Assembly: GCA_964485815.1 (NCBI GenBank)
Contig: CAZAJX010000005.1
Span: 1 to 64,000 of the forward strand
DNA length: 64,000 nt
DNA from: SFLA01 sp964485815
GTDB taxonomy: Bacteria > Bacillota > Clostridia > Oscillospirales > CAG-382
Direction of reading: 5' to 3'
The translations under genes and the position numbers were made by a program. This document shows, piece after piece, positions 35,118 through 43,541 of the stretch. How positions within the stretch are numbered: the stretch's first letter is position 1; every line of letters begins with the position of its first letter. Below the pieces are notes generated by a model, which was not told the origin of the DNA, did no database searches, and worked only from the letters and a program-made list of their open reading frames with translations.

Positions 35118-35786
35118 TCAATAACTGCCGTCATCGGCAAGATTTTTTGCTATTTTTACAATTCGGCTGGTACCAAGACGGTCAGCCCCCAAGGCGATAA
35201 ACTCCTCTGCATCCTCCAGCGAGGATATGCCGCCTGCCGCCTTTATGCGCACACCTTTTCCGATATGCTTTGCAAACAGCGCCACGTCCTCCTTGGTGGC
35301 ACCGCCCTTGGAAAAGCCGGTAGAGGTTTTGATATAATCTGCGCCGGATTCGGTAACGATATGGCACATTTTTATCTTTTCTTCCTCTGTAAGAAGACAG
35401 GTTTCGATAATTACCTTTAATATCTTATCTCCGCACGTCTTTTTAAGCTCGGTAAGCTCAAAGAGGATATCATCGTATCTTTGGGATTTCAAAAATCCGA
35501 TATTTATAACCGTATCTATTTCGTCTGCGCCGTTTGAAAGAGCGTCTGCACACTCAAATACCTTTGCCGCCGTGGTGGTATAACCGTTGGGGAATCCGAT
35601 AACGGTGCATATTTTTAATTTTTCGCCCACATATTCCTTTGCCTGCTTAACGTATGCGGCGGGAATACAAACGGAGGCAGTGGAATATTTAATCCCGTCA
35701 TCGCAGACAGCTTTTATCTCTTCCCAAGTCGCTGTCTGGGCAAGGAGGGTGTGATCGCATTTTTTAAGTATATCCGAAAGCTGCAT
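35118..35786 (-). CDS. deoC: Deoxyribose-phosphate aldolase
   Basis: 222 residues, normal for Firmicute DeoC. It splits 2-deoxyribose-5-phosphate into glyceraldehyde-3-phosphate and acetaldehyde. The Schiff-base lysine is in YIKTSTGFSKGGAT; KVIIETCLL and VRIKAAGGI (second Lys) are also conserved. It starts 1 nt after the tdk stop, with AGAGG inside the end of tdk, so the two are coupled. Its presence shows that DNA-derived sugar is used as carbon or energy. Confidence 0.96.
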   Translation of the reverse strand: MQLSDILKKCDHTLLAQTATWEEIKAVCDDGIKYSTASVCIPAAYVKQAKEYVGEKLKICTVIGFPNGYTTTAAKVFECADALSNGADEIDTVINIGFLKSQRYDDILFELTELKKTCGDKILKVIIETCLLTEEEKIKMCHIVTESGADYIKTSTGFSKGGATKEDVALFAKHIGKGVRIKAAGGISSLEDAEEFIALGADRLGTSRIVKIAKNLADDGSY

Positions 35787-35787
35787 A

Positions 35788-36375
35788 TTATTTAACCTCT
35801 TTTTGATTTTTTATTTTTTCTTTCCAGCATTTATGGCACATTGCGATATATCTGTCGTTACTGCCGAGGAGCACCTGCTCACCCTCGGTAACGATATTAT
35901 TATTCTCATCAATACGGGCGTTTATTATCGCCTTTGAGCCGCAGGAGCATACCGTCTTGATCTCCGCAATGGAATCCGCCAGCTCGAAAAGGCGTTTACT
36001 TCCCGTAAAAAGGTGTGCAAGAAAATCCCCGCGCAAGCCGTAACACATAACCGCTACGTTACATTCGTCTACAATTCGCCTTAATTGGTCGATATGCGCT
36101 TCGGTGAAAAACTGACATTCATCGGAAATGACTACGTCCGCATCGGAATGATATTTTATAAAAAGCTCGTATATATCGTCATCTTTGGAAATAGTTTCAC
36201 ATTCCGCTTCAAGTCCTATGCGGGAGCGGACAAGATTTTTTCCGTCCCTATCATCAATATCCGGCTTGATAAGCCAGACACGCATATTACGCTCCTCGTA
36301 ATTGAATTTCGCTATAAGCGCCTGCGCTGTTTTGGATGAGCCCATCGCTCCGTACTTATAATATAACTTAGCCAT
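35788..36375 (-). CDS. tdk: Thymidine kinase
   Basis: About 195 residues from the ATG at 36375; an ATG at 36399 would add eight residues and neither has a strong ribosome site. Type II TK: P-loop GAMGSSKTA, Walker B DECQFF, lasso region with VCSCGSKA and a second zinc pair CHKCWKEK. It phosphorylates thymidine (and deoxyuridine) for salvage. As first gene of the deo operon it competes with PdP for thymidine, giving the cell a choice between salvage and catabolism. Confidence 0.93.
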   Translation of the reverse strand: MAKLYYKYGAMGSSKTAQALIAKFNYEERNMRVWLIKPDIDDRDGKNLVRSRIGLEAECETISKDDDIYELFIKYHSDADVVISDECQFFTEAHIDQLRRIVDECNVAVMCYGLRGDFLAHLFTGSKRLFELADSIAEIKTVCSCGSKAIINARIDENNNIVTEGEQVLLGSNDRYIAMCHKCWKEKIKNQKEVK

Positions 36376-36409
36376 TCGTTTTCCGACCGCCTTTCGCATA
36401 TTCCATTTA

Positions 36410-36418
36410 ATTATAACA
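36410..36418 (-). promoter_or_regulatory. Extended -10 promoter of the deo operon
   Basis: Minus strand TGTTATAAT (36418-36410), an extended -10 box. The -35 region is weak (T-rich), so an activator or low basal use is possible. Confidence 0.55.
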
Positions 36419-36522
36419 TATTTCATAGCAAAATAAAAGAGAAAAATTTCCGCTTTATGCAGAAATAACAAATAAAAAAAGGGAATACTTTTTTTAAATA
36501 AGCAAGAAAGGATACACAGATA

Positions 36523-36957
36523 ATGATAGAGCAAGATACTATAAAGCTGCTCCGCGAATGTGATGCGGGGGTCAAAATGGGCGTAAGCTCCATAGAGAGC
36601 GTTTTGGATTACGTTAAGGACGATACCTTGTGGAAATATTTATCCGATTGCAAGGAAGAGCACGATGAGCTTGATGACGAGCTGCAGCAGCTTTTGGACA
36701 AATACGAGGACGAAGGAAAAGACCCTTCCCCTATCGCAAAGGGAATGTCTATGCTGAAAACGGAATTCAAGCTGGGTCTTAAAGAAAACGACAAAACTAT
36801 CGCAGGCCTTATAACCGACGGTTGCAATATGGGCGTTAAGTCCTTAAACAAATATCTTAACCAATATAAAGCGGCGGACGAGGTTTCAAAGGATATTACA
36901 AAACGCCTTATAAACCTGGAGGAAAGACTCGCCGTGGATATACGCTCATACCTTTAA
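36523..36957 (+). CDS. Helix-bundle protein, DUF2383/ferritin-like
   Basis: 144 residues, wholly helical, no signal peptide. The pattern of four amphipathic helices with EEHDELDDELQQLL near residue 45 resembles small ferritin-like/DUF2383 bundles, but full di-iron ExxH pairs are not evident. AAAGGA precedes the ATG. It is divergent from the deo operon and is followed by a gene-end hairpin repeat. Function unknown. Confidence 0.7.
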   Translation: MIEQDTIKLLRECDAGVKMGVSSIESVLDYVKDDTLWKYLSDCKEEHDELDDELQQLLDKYEDEGKDPSPIAKGMSMLKTEFKLGLKENDKTIAGLITDGCNMGVKSLNKYLNQYKAADEVSKDITKRLINLEERLAVDIRSYL

Positions 36958-36967
36958 AAAAGCAAAT

Positions 36968-37007
36968 CACCCCTAAAATCCTACGGATTTTTGGGGACCC
37001 CGACAAA
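36968..37007 (+). repeat. Gene-end hairpin repeat, unit D
   Basis: CACCCCTAAAATCC pairs with GGATTTTTGGGG, then ACCCCGACAAAA. Same design as units A and B, directly after the 36523 gene. Confidence 0.8.
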
Positions 37008-37010
37008 ATT

Positions 37011-37037
37011 CAAGCCGTTGTCAAAGGACAACGGCTT
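37011..37037. terminator. Hairpin terminator between convergent genes
   Basis: GCCGTTGTC (37014-37022) pairs with GACAACGGC (37027-37035), with T-rich flanks. It touches the stop of the 37037 gene. Confidence 0.75.
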
Positions 37038-37513
37038 TATGTTTCATTTAATCTGTGTATAAGCTTTTTAACAAAGCACCTTTTATCTATGTGCATAAAA
37101 GCGCCGATAATGCCTGTATGCGCTATTGATAATGCCACACCGGCGATGACCCACCATAAAGGTCCGTCGGTAACCAAGCCAAGCAAAATAACTATTAACA
37201 CCATCATAAGACCGCGCGTAAGATAAAACGTAATAAGTCCTTTCCAAAACGAGTATTTTACCTGCATTGAACAAGAACCGTTCGTTAACGGTTCAAGGGT
37301 AAATTCTATTCGGGGGGCAAATTTTGCGGGCTTTGGCGAAAACTCCAATTCCACGTAACGGCCTTCCATTATATCTCTGGGAACTTGGGCAAACCGAAAT
37401 CTGTGGGTATCCAAGGGTTCGAATTCAAAGCGGTAAAAGATTTCCGACCGTTCAAAATTCTTGGCAGTATCAATACATTTTTCGACTGACTTGTTAATAA
37501 TAACGTTTGCCAT
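37037..37513 (-). CDS. Membrane protein of unknown function (158 aa)
   Basis: Start ATG at 37513 with AAGGAG upstream. The N-terminal 95 residues look like a soluble beta-rich domain, possibly SRPBCC-like (RFEFEPLDTHRFRFAQ, YVELEFSPKP). Two membrane helices follow (about 105-140), then a basic tail. Last gene of the NfeD/flotillin cluster. I do not recognise the family. Confidence 0.7.
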   Translation of the reverse strand: MANVIINKSVEKCIDTAKNFERSEIFYRFEFEPLDTHRFRFAQVPRDIMEGRYVELEFSPKPAKFAPRIEFTLEPLTNGSCSMQVKYSFWKGLITFYLTRGLMMVLIVILLGLVTDGPLWWVIAGVALSIAHTGIIGAFMHIDKRCFVKKLIHRLNET

Positions 37514-37559
37514 ACCATATGACTCCTTACACACCTGCTTGTTTTTTCGGGCGGAATTT

Positions 37560-38066
37560 TTATTTTTCTATAAAGGATATCATTTGCGCGGTTCCGAAAA
37601 CGACTATACGACCGTAACGGAGGCACGCGCCGTCTTCTTCGGTTGAATTAACAAACTCCCTGCGATCTTCCTCAAAGGCAATAGCATCAGTTTCTTCAGA
37701 AAACTCGTATATATATGCCCAGCCAAAAGAAGCAGGATCGTCCTTCGGTACGCTCTGATCTGTAATGTGAACTATCCTTGTAACATCACCGTTAAGTTCA
37801 AGCCCGCTTCCGGCGATATTCTCGCATACCGATGCTATCATATCGGCATCATATTCTTGTGCATAAAATTCTTTATAATCAAGGGCTTTGATTATATCAT
37901 CGAATTTGATCATGGTTTCAGGCGCAGCGCTTTCGGCGGCGCTGATATCGGTTGAATTTGCAGATTCCATATTGGCTGAAATCTCCGAAGTTTCTTCCGT
38001 ATCGCAGGCAACGAAAGACAGTACTACCGCTATAATAAGTAAAAACAAAGTAAAGTTCTTGCGCAT
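37560..38066 (-). CDS. Small lipoprotein of unknown function
   Basis: 168 residues from the ATG at 38066 (GGAGG upstream). Signal peptide with lipobox SFVAC, Ser/Glu-rich spacer (about 22-50), then a small alpha/beta domain with GWAYIYEFSEETDAIAFEE and a closing FGTAQMISFIE strand, resembling short surface domains common in Clostridia. It lies between two membrane-protein genes with 27- to 50-nt gaps. Confidence 0.75.
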   Translation of the reverse strand: MRKNFTLFLLIIAVVLSFVACDTEETSEISANMESANSTDISAAESAAPETMIKFDDIIKALDYKEFYAQEYDADMIASVCENIAGSGLELNGDVTRIVHITDQSVPKDDPASFGWAYIYEFSEETDAIAFEEDRREFVNSTEEDGACLRYGRIVVFGTAQMISFIEK

Positions 38067-38092
38067 TTTTATTACCTCCATATATTTGTGAT

Positions 38093-38746
38093 CTATTTTT
38101 TATTACCGTACGTCAGCTTATGCTTGACCAGTTCGCTGCGGCAGTTCCAGCAGGTTCTGCTGTGAAAATTATTTGAGGTGCCGCATACGATACAATGTCT
38201 GTGCTCGCCCTGGGGCTCGTGAACGTAAAAATTATATTTAAAGCCGTAAAAGTGATATACCTTGTCGCCAACGGAAAATTCATCGACGTGGTTTTCTATT
38301 TTGCCGGTAGCTACGTTGTGTACGCTTCCCATAAGAGTAGAGGTTATACCCATCCGTTCTTTTACGCCCAAGGATTTTGCAGTGTGCTTAACAGTTTTTC
38401 CGTTTTTCCTTTGGATGGTAAGCACGATATTGTTTCTCTGATAACTGCCGGGCTTGCCGCCGACGAAATATGAATCCGTATTGGTTTTAATATCTATTGC
38501 CGTGATAACGCCTTCCCAATTTGAATCAAACAAGGTGAGAGGTATTCCCGATACACCGAACGGCACGGAATATACTGCAATACCTATACACGCTATAGCG
38601 AAAGGCGGGATAAGCTCATAGGAAAATATGGTTTCCCGATAATAATACACCAAAGCGGTTATGACGGAAAACAAAAGTATGCACAGTAAAAACCGTTTTA
38701 CAAAGTTTTTTGTACGGAGCGATCTTAAGGATTCGGGAAGAAGCAT
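38093..38746 (-). CDS. Membrane protein with C-terminal zinc ribbon
   Basis: 217 residues from the ATG at 38746 (AGAGGTG upstream). Two membrane helices near 17-60, then a soluble beta domain (GVITAIDIKTNTDSYFVGGK...) and a C-terminal CIVCGTSN...TCWNCRSE zinc ribbon. It is 12 nt after the preceding gene. No family name; it may be a regulatory membrane protein in the flotillin cluster. Confidence 0.75.
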   Translation of the reverse strand: MLLPESLRSLRTKNFVKRFLLCILLFSVITALVYYYRETIFSYELIPPFAIACIGIAVYSVPFGVSGIPLTLFDSNWEGVITAIDIKTNTDSYFVGGKPGSYQRNNIVLTIQRKNGKTVKHTAKSLGVKERMGITSTLMGSVHNVATGKIENHVDEFSVGDKVYHFYGFKYNFYVHEPQGEHRHCIVCGTSNNFHSRTCWNCRSELVKHKLTYGNKK

Positions 38747-38758
38747 AAAGAACACCTC

Positions 38759-39451
38759 TTATTTTTTCGGGCGGAATTTCTCTTTTAATTTATCTGAGGG
38801 GCTTTCAAGAACGGGATCGAGAAGTCCCGTGGCGTTTGATGCGATAAAGGGCTCCACATCCGTATGTTCTGCGCAAAAGGCAAGCATCTGGCGCTCGTAT
38901 TCGCCTTGTCTGCGGGCTTCAAAATAGCCCATATTTTTTTGATATCCCAGACTGAATGAAAGTCTGAAAAATGCGCCGGAAAGATCTTTTTTGCTGTAAT
39001 TCTTTTGGGGACACACTTTGTCCGAAACGTAAAAGGTATAGGATTTGCCTATATCAATGAAAAAATGTCTTGAACGGCGGGTATACTCGAAAGAAATTCC
39101 GTAATCCTTAACGTCTTCCCAGGCAATAAATTTTGTGCGGAAGGGAGAAATACGGCTTACGCCCAACTGATCGAAAACGTACACGCACAATGCGTCTTTG
39201 GCACAATAGAAGGCGTTGTAGGCTAACACAAAGCAAGCGAAAGCAAAAAGCAACGCGGAAACGATAAAGAATGCGTATGCAAGCTTAACAGCGAGAGGCG
39301 AGGCATGCTCGGCGGGCTCATAGGTGAAAATATTGCGTATTAACTGAAACACGCCCCAAGCCGAAATAAGTGCGGTTACGGAGCATATAAGTGTTGCCGA
39401 TATTCCGCCTGCACGTTCATCTATTATTTGTTTATCTGTTATATCGTACAT
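38759..39451 (-). CDS. Membrane protein, possibly PH-like domain
   Basis: 230 residues with two membrane helices (about 18-38 and 53-82), followed by a soluble region (LGVSRISPFRTKFIAWEDVKDYGI) of the kind seen in bacterial PH-like membrane proteins, and a basic tail ending in KEKFRPKK. Fourth gene after NfeD in a co-directional run. Function not known. Confidence 0.7.
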   Translation of the reverse strand: MYDITDKQIIDERAGGISATLICSVTALISAWGVFQLIRNIFTYEPAEHASPLAVKLAYAFFIVSALLFAFACFVLAYNAFYCAKDALCVYVFDQLGVSRISPFRTKFIAWEDVKDYGISFEYTRRSRHFFIDIGKSYTFYVSDKVCPQKNYSKKDLSGAFFRLSFSLGYQKNMGYFEARRQGEYERQMLAFCAEHTDVEPFIASNATGLLDPVLESPSDKLKEKFRPKK

Positions 39452-39473
39452 TTTAAAACCGCCTCAAAATCTG

Positions 39474-39851
39474 TTATATAAAGGAATAGAAATGCGCAAA
39501 GACCTGAGAAACCTCTTCGGGTGCATACATAACGTTGATAACGAGTATGGCGATGTAATACACGAGCGAAAATACAACCGATACACCCAGCATAACAAGG
39601 CTTATAATAGCCAAAACTTTGCCGATCTTTACCTTGGTGCAGGTTTCACCATCGCGCTCACGACGGTAGATCCTCTCTTTCTGAAGGGTCCACAAAGCAA
39701 GAACGAGTCCTATCAAGCCGGAGAAAAGAAGGGAAAATATACCCATTATCAACACGTTATTGGGGTAAACGGTATAATGCTTATATTCCTTCACCTCTTC
39801 GGGAGGCGGAAGGGCGGGTTCCTCATTGTATTGATATTTATAGTTTGCCAT
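39474..39851 (-). CDS. Small DUF4190-like membrane protein
   Basis: 125 residues from the ATG at 39851; AAAGG lies a rather long 14 nt upstream. Proline-rich N-terminus (NEEPALPPPEEVKEYKHY), then helix LIMGIFSLLFSGLIGLVLALW, a basic loop, and a second helix KVLAIISLVMLGVSVVFSLVYY. This two-helix layout is that of DUF4190 proteins. Follows the flotillin gene after 138 nt that include a hairpin. Confidence 0.7.
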   Translation of the reverse strand: MANYKYQYNEEPALPPPEEVKEYKHYTVYPNNVLIMGIFSLLFSGLIGLVLALWTLQKERIYRRERDGETCTKVKIGKVLAIISLVMLGVSVVFSLVYYIAILVINVMYAPEEVSQVFAHFYSFI

Positions 39852-39883
39852 TTTTAAAAAAATACCTTTCTTTATCTTCCCCA

Positions 39884-39911
39884 AAGGGCTGCTGCGTTTG
39901 AGCAAGCCCTT
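39884..39911 (-). other. Hairpin after the flotillin gene
   Basis: AAGGGCT...AGCCCTT arms (39884-39890 and 39905-39911) with partly paired interior. There is no T-run, so it may be a processing site or leaky attenuator between flotillin and the downstream membrane genes. Confidence 0.5.
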
Positions 39912-39989
39912 CGGAGTCGGAGTATATACACGGCGGTTTGGCGGTGCCGCATATATTGTGGTTGGTGCCCCTGCGGGCGGGGTGATCAA

Positions 39990-41381
39990 TTATTCAACGG
40001 CTGTGGTTTCTATTCCCGCTTCATCAAGCTTTTTGCCGAGAATGGGGGGAAGCTGCATACCTGCCATTGCGAACACCTCATCAAGAGGGGGAACGGATTT
40101 CATCATACCGGAGATAAAGTTTGCAGTTGCGGTCTTGCCGTCGCCGCCCTGACCGCCGTCCCAAACGGTAACCTTATCGATCTTAATGCCCTTAACAGCG
40201 TCAACCTGAACACGCATAAGGTCTTCAAGCTTATCTGCAATAAGGAGCTTGAGTGCCGCTTCGGCATCGCCGCCTGCGGATTTAACGATTTCTGCAAAAC
40301 CTGCGGCCTGCTTTTTAAGGATCTCTTCCAGACCGCGTGCTTCTGCTTCCATCTTTGCGTAGATAGCGTCTGCTTCACCCTTTGCTTTTCTGCGGAGTCT
40401 TTCTGCTTCTGCTTCTGCTTCCAGCTCGATCTCTTTCTTCTTTGCTTCTGCGCGTACGATTATGTCTGCTTCCAGAGTAGCCTGCTCTTTTGCACGGCGG
40501 GCTTCTTCTGCTGCTTGCTGTGCTGCATAGGATTCTTCCAGAGCCTTTGCTTCCTGAATCTTTTCTGCGGTGGTAGCGATCTTCATTGCCTCTGCCTGCT
40601 TTTCTTTAAGAGCCGCATCGGACATTGCGATCTTCATCTTGGCTTCGTTTTCACCCTGGATAGCGATAGAGTCTGCTTCGGAAACCTTGATACGCTGTTC
40701 CATCTTTGCGTTTGCTTCACCGATAGAACCTTCTCTATCCTGCTCTGCAACGCTCTTCTTTGCATCGTTGATAGCCTTTGCAGCCGCTTCTTTACCAAGT
40801 GCTGCAATGTATCCGGATTCATCGCTTATGTCGGTTACGTTAACGTTTATAAGACGAAGACCGATCTTTTTAAGCTCGGTTTCCACGTTAGAGGAAACTG
40901 CTGCGAGGAATTTATCACGGTCGGTGTTGATCTCTTCGATATCCATGGTAGCGATAACCAGACGGAGCTGACCGAAGATGATATCCTTTGAAAGTTCCTG
41001 AATTTCGGAAAGCTGAAGTCCAAGCAAACGCTCTGCAGCGTTCTGCATTACACCGCTTTCGGTAGAGATACCAACGGTAAATCTGGAAGGAACGTCAATA
41101 CGGATATTCTGTCTGGAAAGTGCGTTCTTAAGGTCTACCTGAATGGAGATAGGCGTAAGGTCCAGGTAAGAATAGGACTGGATCACGGGCCATACGAACT
41201 GAGCGCCGCCGTGAATACACTTGGAGCTGCGGTTGGTGCCGTCCTTGTTTTTGCCGATACGACCGTAGATAACCATGATCTTATCGGAAGGGCACCTCTT
41301 GTATCTGGAAAAGAGCCAGAGTACAAAGGACATTAAGATGAGCACTACTGCGCAAATCAAAACAATGATAATAGGGTTCAT
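39990..41381 (-). CDS. Flotillin-family (SPFH) membrane scaffold protein
   Basis: 463 residues. N-terminal membrane helix (about 4-24), SPFH/band-7 domain (about 30-200, with FTVGISTESGVMQNAAERLL), then a long Ala/Glu/Lys coiled coil (about 200-370) with EQAEA-type repeats, and a short C-terminal domain. This is the FloT/flotillin layout that organises functional membrane microdomains. It is 47 nt after an NfeD gene, the classical YuaF-FloT pairing. Confidence 0.92.
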   Translation of the reverse strand: MNPIIIVLICAVVLILMSFVLWLFSRYKRCPSDKIMVIYGRIGKNKDGTNRSSKCIHGGAQFVWPVIQSYSYLDLTPISIQVDLKNALSRQNIRIDVPSRFTVGISTESGVMQNAAERLLGLQLSEIQELSKDIIFGQLRLVIATMDIEEINTDRDKFLAAVSSNVETELKKIGLRLINVNVTDISDESGYIAALGKEAAAKAINDAKKSVAEQDREGSIGEANAKMEQRIKVSEADSIAIQGENEAKMKIAMSDAALKEKQAEAMKIATTAEKIQEAKALEESYAAQQAAEEARRAKEQATLEADIIVRAEAKKKEIELEAEAEAERLRRKAKGEADAIYAKMEAEARGLEEILKKQAAGFAEIVKSAGGDAEAALKLLIADKLEDLMRVQVDAVKGIKIDKVTVWDGGQGGDGKTATANFISGMMKSVPPLDEVFAMAGMQLPPILGKKLDEAGIETTAVE

Positions 41382-41428
41382 AATTTTCCTCCGAAAAAAT
41401 TTATTTTTTTGTTTTTTATTTTTGTTTT

Positions 41429-42073
41429 TTACTTTTTTCTTACAACAAGAGTGGTTTCACCGCTTACACGGACGACCACCACTTCGCTTCCGGTGGGGAT
41501 AGGATCGGGTTCATCGGTAACGGCATCCCGCTCTACGTAAGAGCCCTGAAGCAGTATGTGTACCTTACCCTCGCCCATTCTGGAAGGAGGAACGGTAAGA
41601 TGTACTTTGCCTGCAGTGCCTACGGCATTGCGGATGTCGATGGTTCCGTCGCTTCTAAGCTGCATTATCGCTTTGAATATAAAAGCAAGTGTAACCATCA
41701 TTGCAAAGCCGCAGAGAGAAGATATGGGAAGGTTGATCCACAGTGCGACGTTCATAGATTCCAGCAGAGCACCCATCCAGCCGAATATTACCAGAAACGC
41801 TATAACGCCTCTTACGGTAAATATACGGAGTCCGTCAAGACCGTTGGGGTCTAAGTCCTCGTCAAATCCGCCGTCGTCAACGTCCGTATCTGCATCAACA
41901 TCGCCTGCATCGTCGGATACGTCTGTGTCTGCTCCGTCTGCATCCGCATCGTTGCCCATACCGATAAACATAAGTATCGTCTGGACAAGGAGAACGAGAG
42001 TAGAGGGAACTGCTATGCAATAGAATATTTGCGCCACCAAGCTAAGGGAATTCCACCATTCAATAATAGCCAT
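41429..42073 (-). CDS. NfeD-family membrane protein (YuaF-like)
   Basis: 214 residues. One N-terminal helix, an acidic Asp-rich loop (about 42-68, DADADGADTD-like), two more helices near 80-130, and a C-terminal OB-fold NfeD domain (GTAGKVHLTVPP...GSEVVVVRVSGETTLVV). Short NfeD proteins partner with flotillin in membrane microdomains. AAAGGAAA precedes the ATG. Downstream genes probably form one transcript. Confidence 0.9.
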   Translation of the reverse strand: MAIIEWWNSLSLVAQIFYCIAVPSTLVLLVQTILMFIGMGNDADADGADTDVSDDAGDVDADTDVDDGGFDEDLDPNGLDGLRIFTVRGVIAFLVIFGWMGALLESMNVALWINLPISSLCGFAMMVTLAFIFKAIMQLRSDGTIDIRNAVGTAGKVHLTVPPSRMGEGKVHILLQGSYVERDAVTDEPDPIPTGSEVVVVRVSGETTLVVRKK

Positions 42074-42110
42074 AACGCTTTTCCTTTCTTACTGTTTATA
42101 TTCATTAATT

Positions 42111-42665
42111 TTAATTTAAGGTTGAGAGCAGCTCAATTGATTTATCCCGCATACGGGAAGCACCGTGAGCATAAAACATTACTACCAAAAGCTTGCAAAG
42201 CTTTTTCTTTTCGCCCGGCGCACGCTCCGTAAAGCCCTCGGCTGCGGTTTCCGCGGCGCGAAGAATCGTAGCCTCATCAATAATATCCAGCCGCGTATCA
42301 GCCAGCATATCAACGTATCGGTGATACAGCTCGTTATCGCTTATAAGATCATCATCGGGATTATCAAGCTCCCCTCCGATTATCCGTATAAGTCCGCAGA
42401 TGCGTTCGATATGCAAGGAATCACGAAGCATATTTATAATAATGATACGCGCTAACTGCTGGCGTGAATACAGCCTCTTTACAGGTGAGGTGAGGAAACC
42501 TCGTTTCACCCAATTTTGTATAACGTGCGGCTCAAGTCCCGTCATAACGGAAACCTGGGAGAGTGTTATTCCCCCCGCCGCAAAAATACCGTCAAACAAA
42601 GCTTTGGAGCTTCCTTTGGTAAGGGCGCTGACCTCTATGGTAGTTCCCGGGAATGTTCCTGCCAT
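42111..42665 (-). CDS. DUF1836 protein (MerR-like helix-turn-helix)
   Basis: 184 residues. N-terminal HTH-like region (GGITLSQVSVMTGLEPHVIQNWVKRGFL) then KRLYSRQQLARIIIINMLRD, the DUF1836 core. The family is probably DNA-binding but uncharacterised. It has a strong promoter and lies 37 nt upstream of NfeD with no terminator, so it may lead and control the flotillin transcript. Confidence 0.85.
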   Translation of the reverse strand: MAGTFPGTTIEVSALTKGSSKALFDGIFAAGGITLSQVSVMTGLEPHVIQNWVKRGFLTSPVKRLYSRQQLARIIIINMLRDSLHIERICGLIRIIGGELDNPDDDLISDNELYHRYVDMLADTRLDIIDEATILRAAETAAEGFTERAPGEKKKLCKLLVVMFYAHGASRMRDKSIELLSTLN

Positions 42666-42705
42666 ATTTTTTACCTCCTGTGCGGTTTCTTCTTGGTACG
42701 GTTTG

Positions 42706-42734
42706 ATTGTAACACACGGTCACGTGATTGTCAA
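42706..42734 (-). promoter_or_regulatory. Promoter of DUF1836/NfeD/flotillin cluster
   Basis: Minus strand: TTGACA (42734-42729), 17-nt spacer, TACAAT (42711-42706). The palindrome TCACGTGA (42720-42727) lies in the spacer and could bind a dimeric regulator. Confidence 0.75.
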
Positions 42735-42802
42735 TAGAAATCATAAGATTGTTTTGCGTTTCTACATATTGCACATTTTTGGGTATATGTTTTTGTGTGT
42801 AA

Positions 42803-42838
42803 CATACAAAAAAGGAGTCTGCTTGCACAGACTCCTTT
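42803..42838 (-). terminator. Terminator of the LOG gene
   Basis: AAAGGAGTCTG (42811-42821) pairs with CAGACTCCTTT (42828-42838); on the minus strand a TTTTTTG tail follows. Confidence 0.85.
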
Positions 42839-42855
42839 AATTGAAGTATTATTAA

Positions 42856-43437
42856 TCAGCCCTCTTTTAATTCATTCACGGAAAAATCGTTGCTTACGGG
42901 AGCTTCGATATACTCAAACAGCTTTTGCACATCGTCGGTTACCGTATAAAGTGTTCTGCAGTTTGCGTGCACGAAATTCTTTTCGATAGCCGTTTCCATC
43001 AAAGTGTTAAGCTCCGAATAATAATTTTTCACGTTGTAGATTGCTATGGGCTTATTGTGTCGGCAAAGCTGTTTGAGAGTGAGGATTTCAAAAAACTCCT
43101 CAAATGTGCCGATACCGCCGGGAACAACTATAAACGCATCCGAATTATCTTCCATAATCTGTTTGCGCTGACGCATTGTTTCGGGCTCGATCAGCTTATC
43201 GCAATGAGGGTATATTACCTCAACGTTCTCTTCCCCGAAAAATTCGGGAATAACGCCCAGAATATATCCGCCTGCGCTTTTTACTCCTCTTGCAGCCGCG
43301 CCCATAAGTCCGTTACCGCCGCCGCCGAAAACGAGAGAGTGTCCGCGCAAAGCCATTTCCTTGCCCAAAGCCTCTACCTTTTCCATATATTCGGGGTCTA
43401 TTGTAGGCGATGCCGCGCCAAAAACACATATTCTCAT
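42856..43437 (-). CDS. LOG-family nucleoside 5'-monophosphate phosphoribohydrolase
   Basis: 193 residues. LOG signatures GGGGNGLMGAAARGVKSAGG and PGGIGTFEEFFEIL. The family cleaves nucleoside monophosphates to base and ribose-5-phosphate (TIGR00730; plant homologues activate cytokinins). AAAGGAG precedes the ATG. It is monocistronic. A bacterial role in purine nucleotide turnover is likely, which would add to the nucleotide-catabolic theme of the window, though it is 6 kb from the deo operon. Confidence 0.9.
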   Translation of the reverse strand: MRICVFGAASPTIDPEYMEKVEALGKEMALRGHSLVFGGGGNGLMGAAARGVKSAGGYILGVIPEFFGEENVEVIYPHCDKLIEPETMRQRKQIMEDNSDAFIVVPGGIGTFEEFFEILTLKQLCRHNKPIAIYNVKNYYSELNTLMETAIEKNFVHANCRTLYTVTDDVQKLFEYIEAPVSNDFSVNELKEG

Positions 43438-43477
43438 AAATTATCTCCTTTCACACGTTAATAATTCGCTTTAACAT

Positions 43478-43486
43478 ATTATACCA
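43478..43486 (-). promoter_or_regulatory. Extended -10 promoter of the LOG gene
   Basis: Minus strand TGGTATAAT (43486-43478). No good -35 box. Confidence 0.55.
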
Positions 43487-43541
43487 TAAATTTGAATGAT
43501 ATGATACGTTATTATTAAAATACGGTAAAATTTACGCTATA

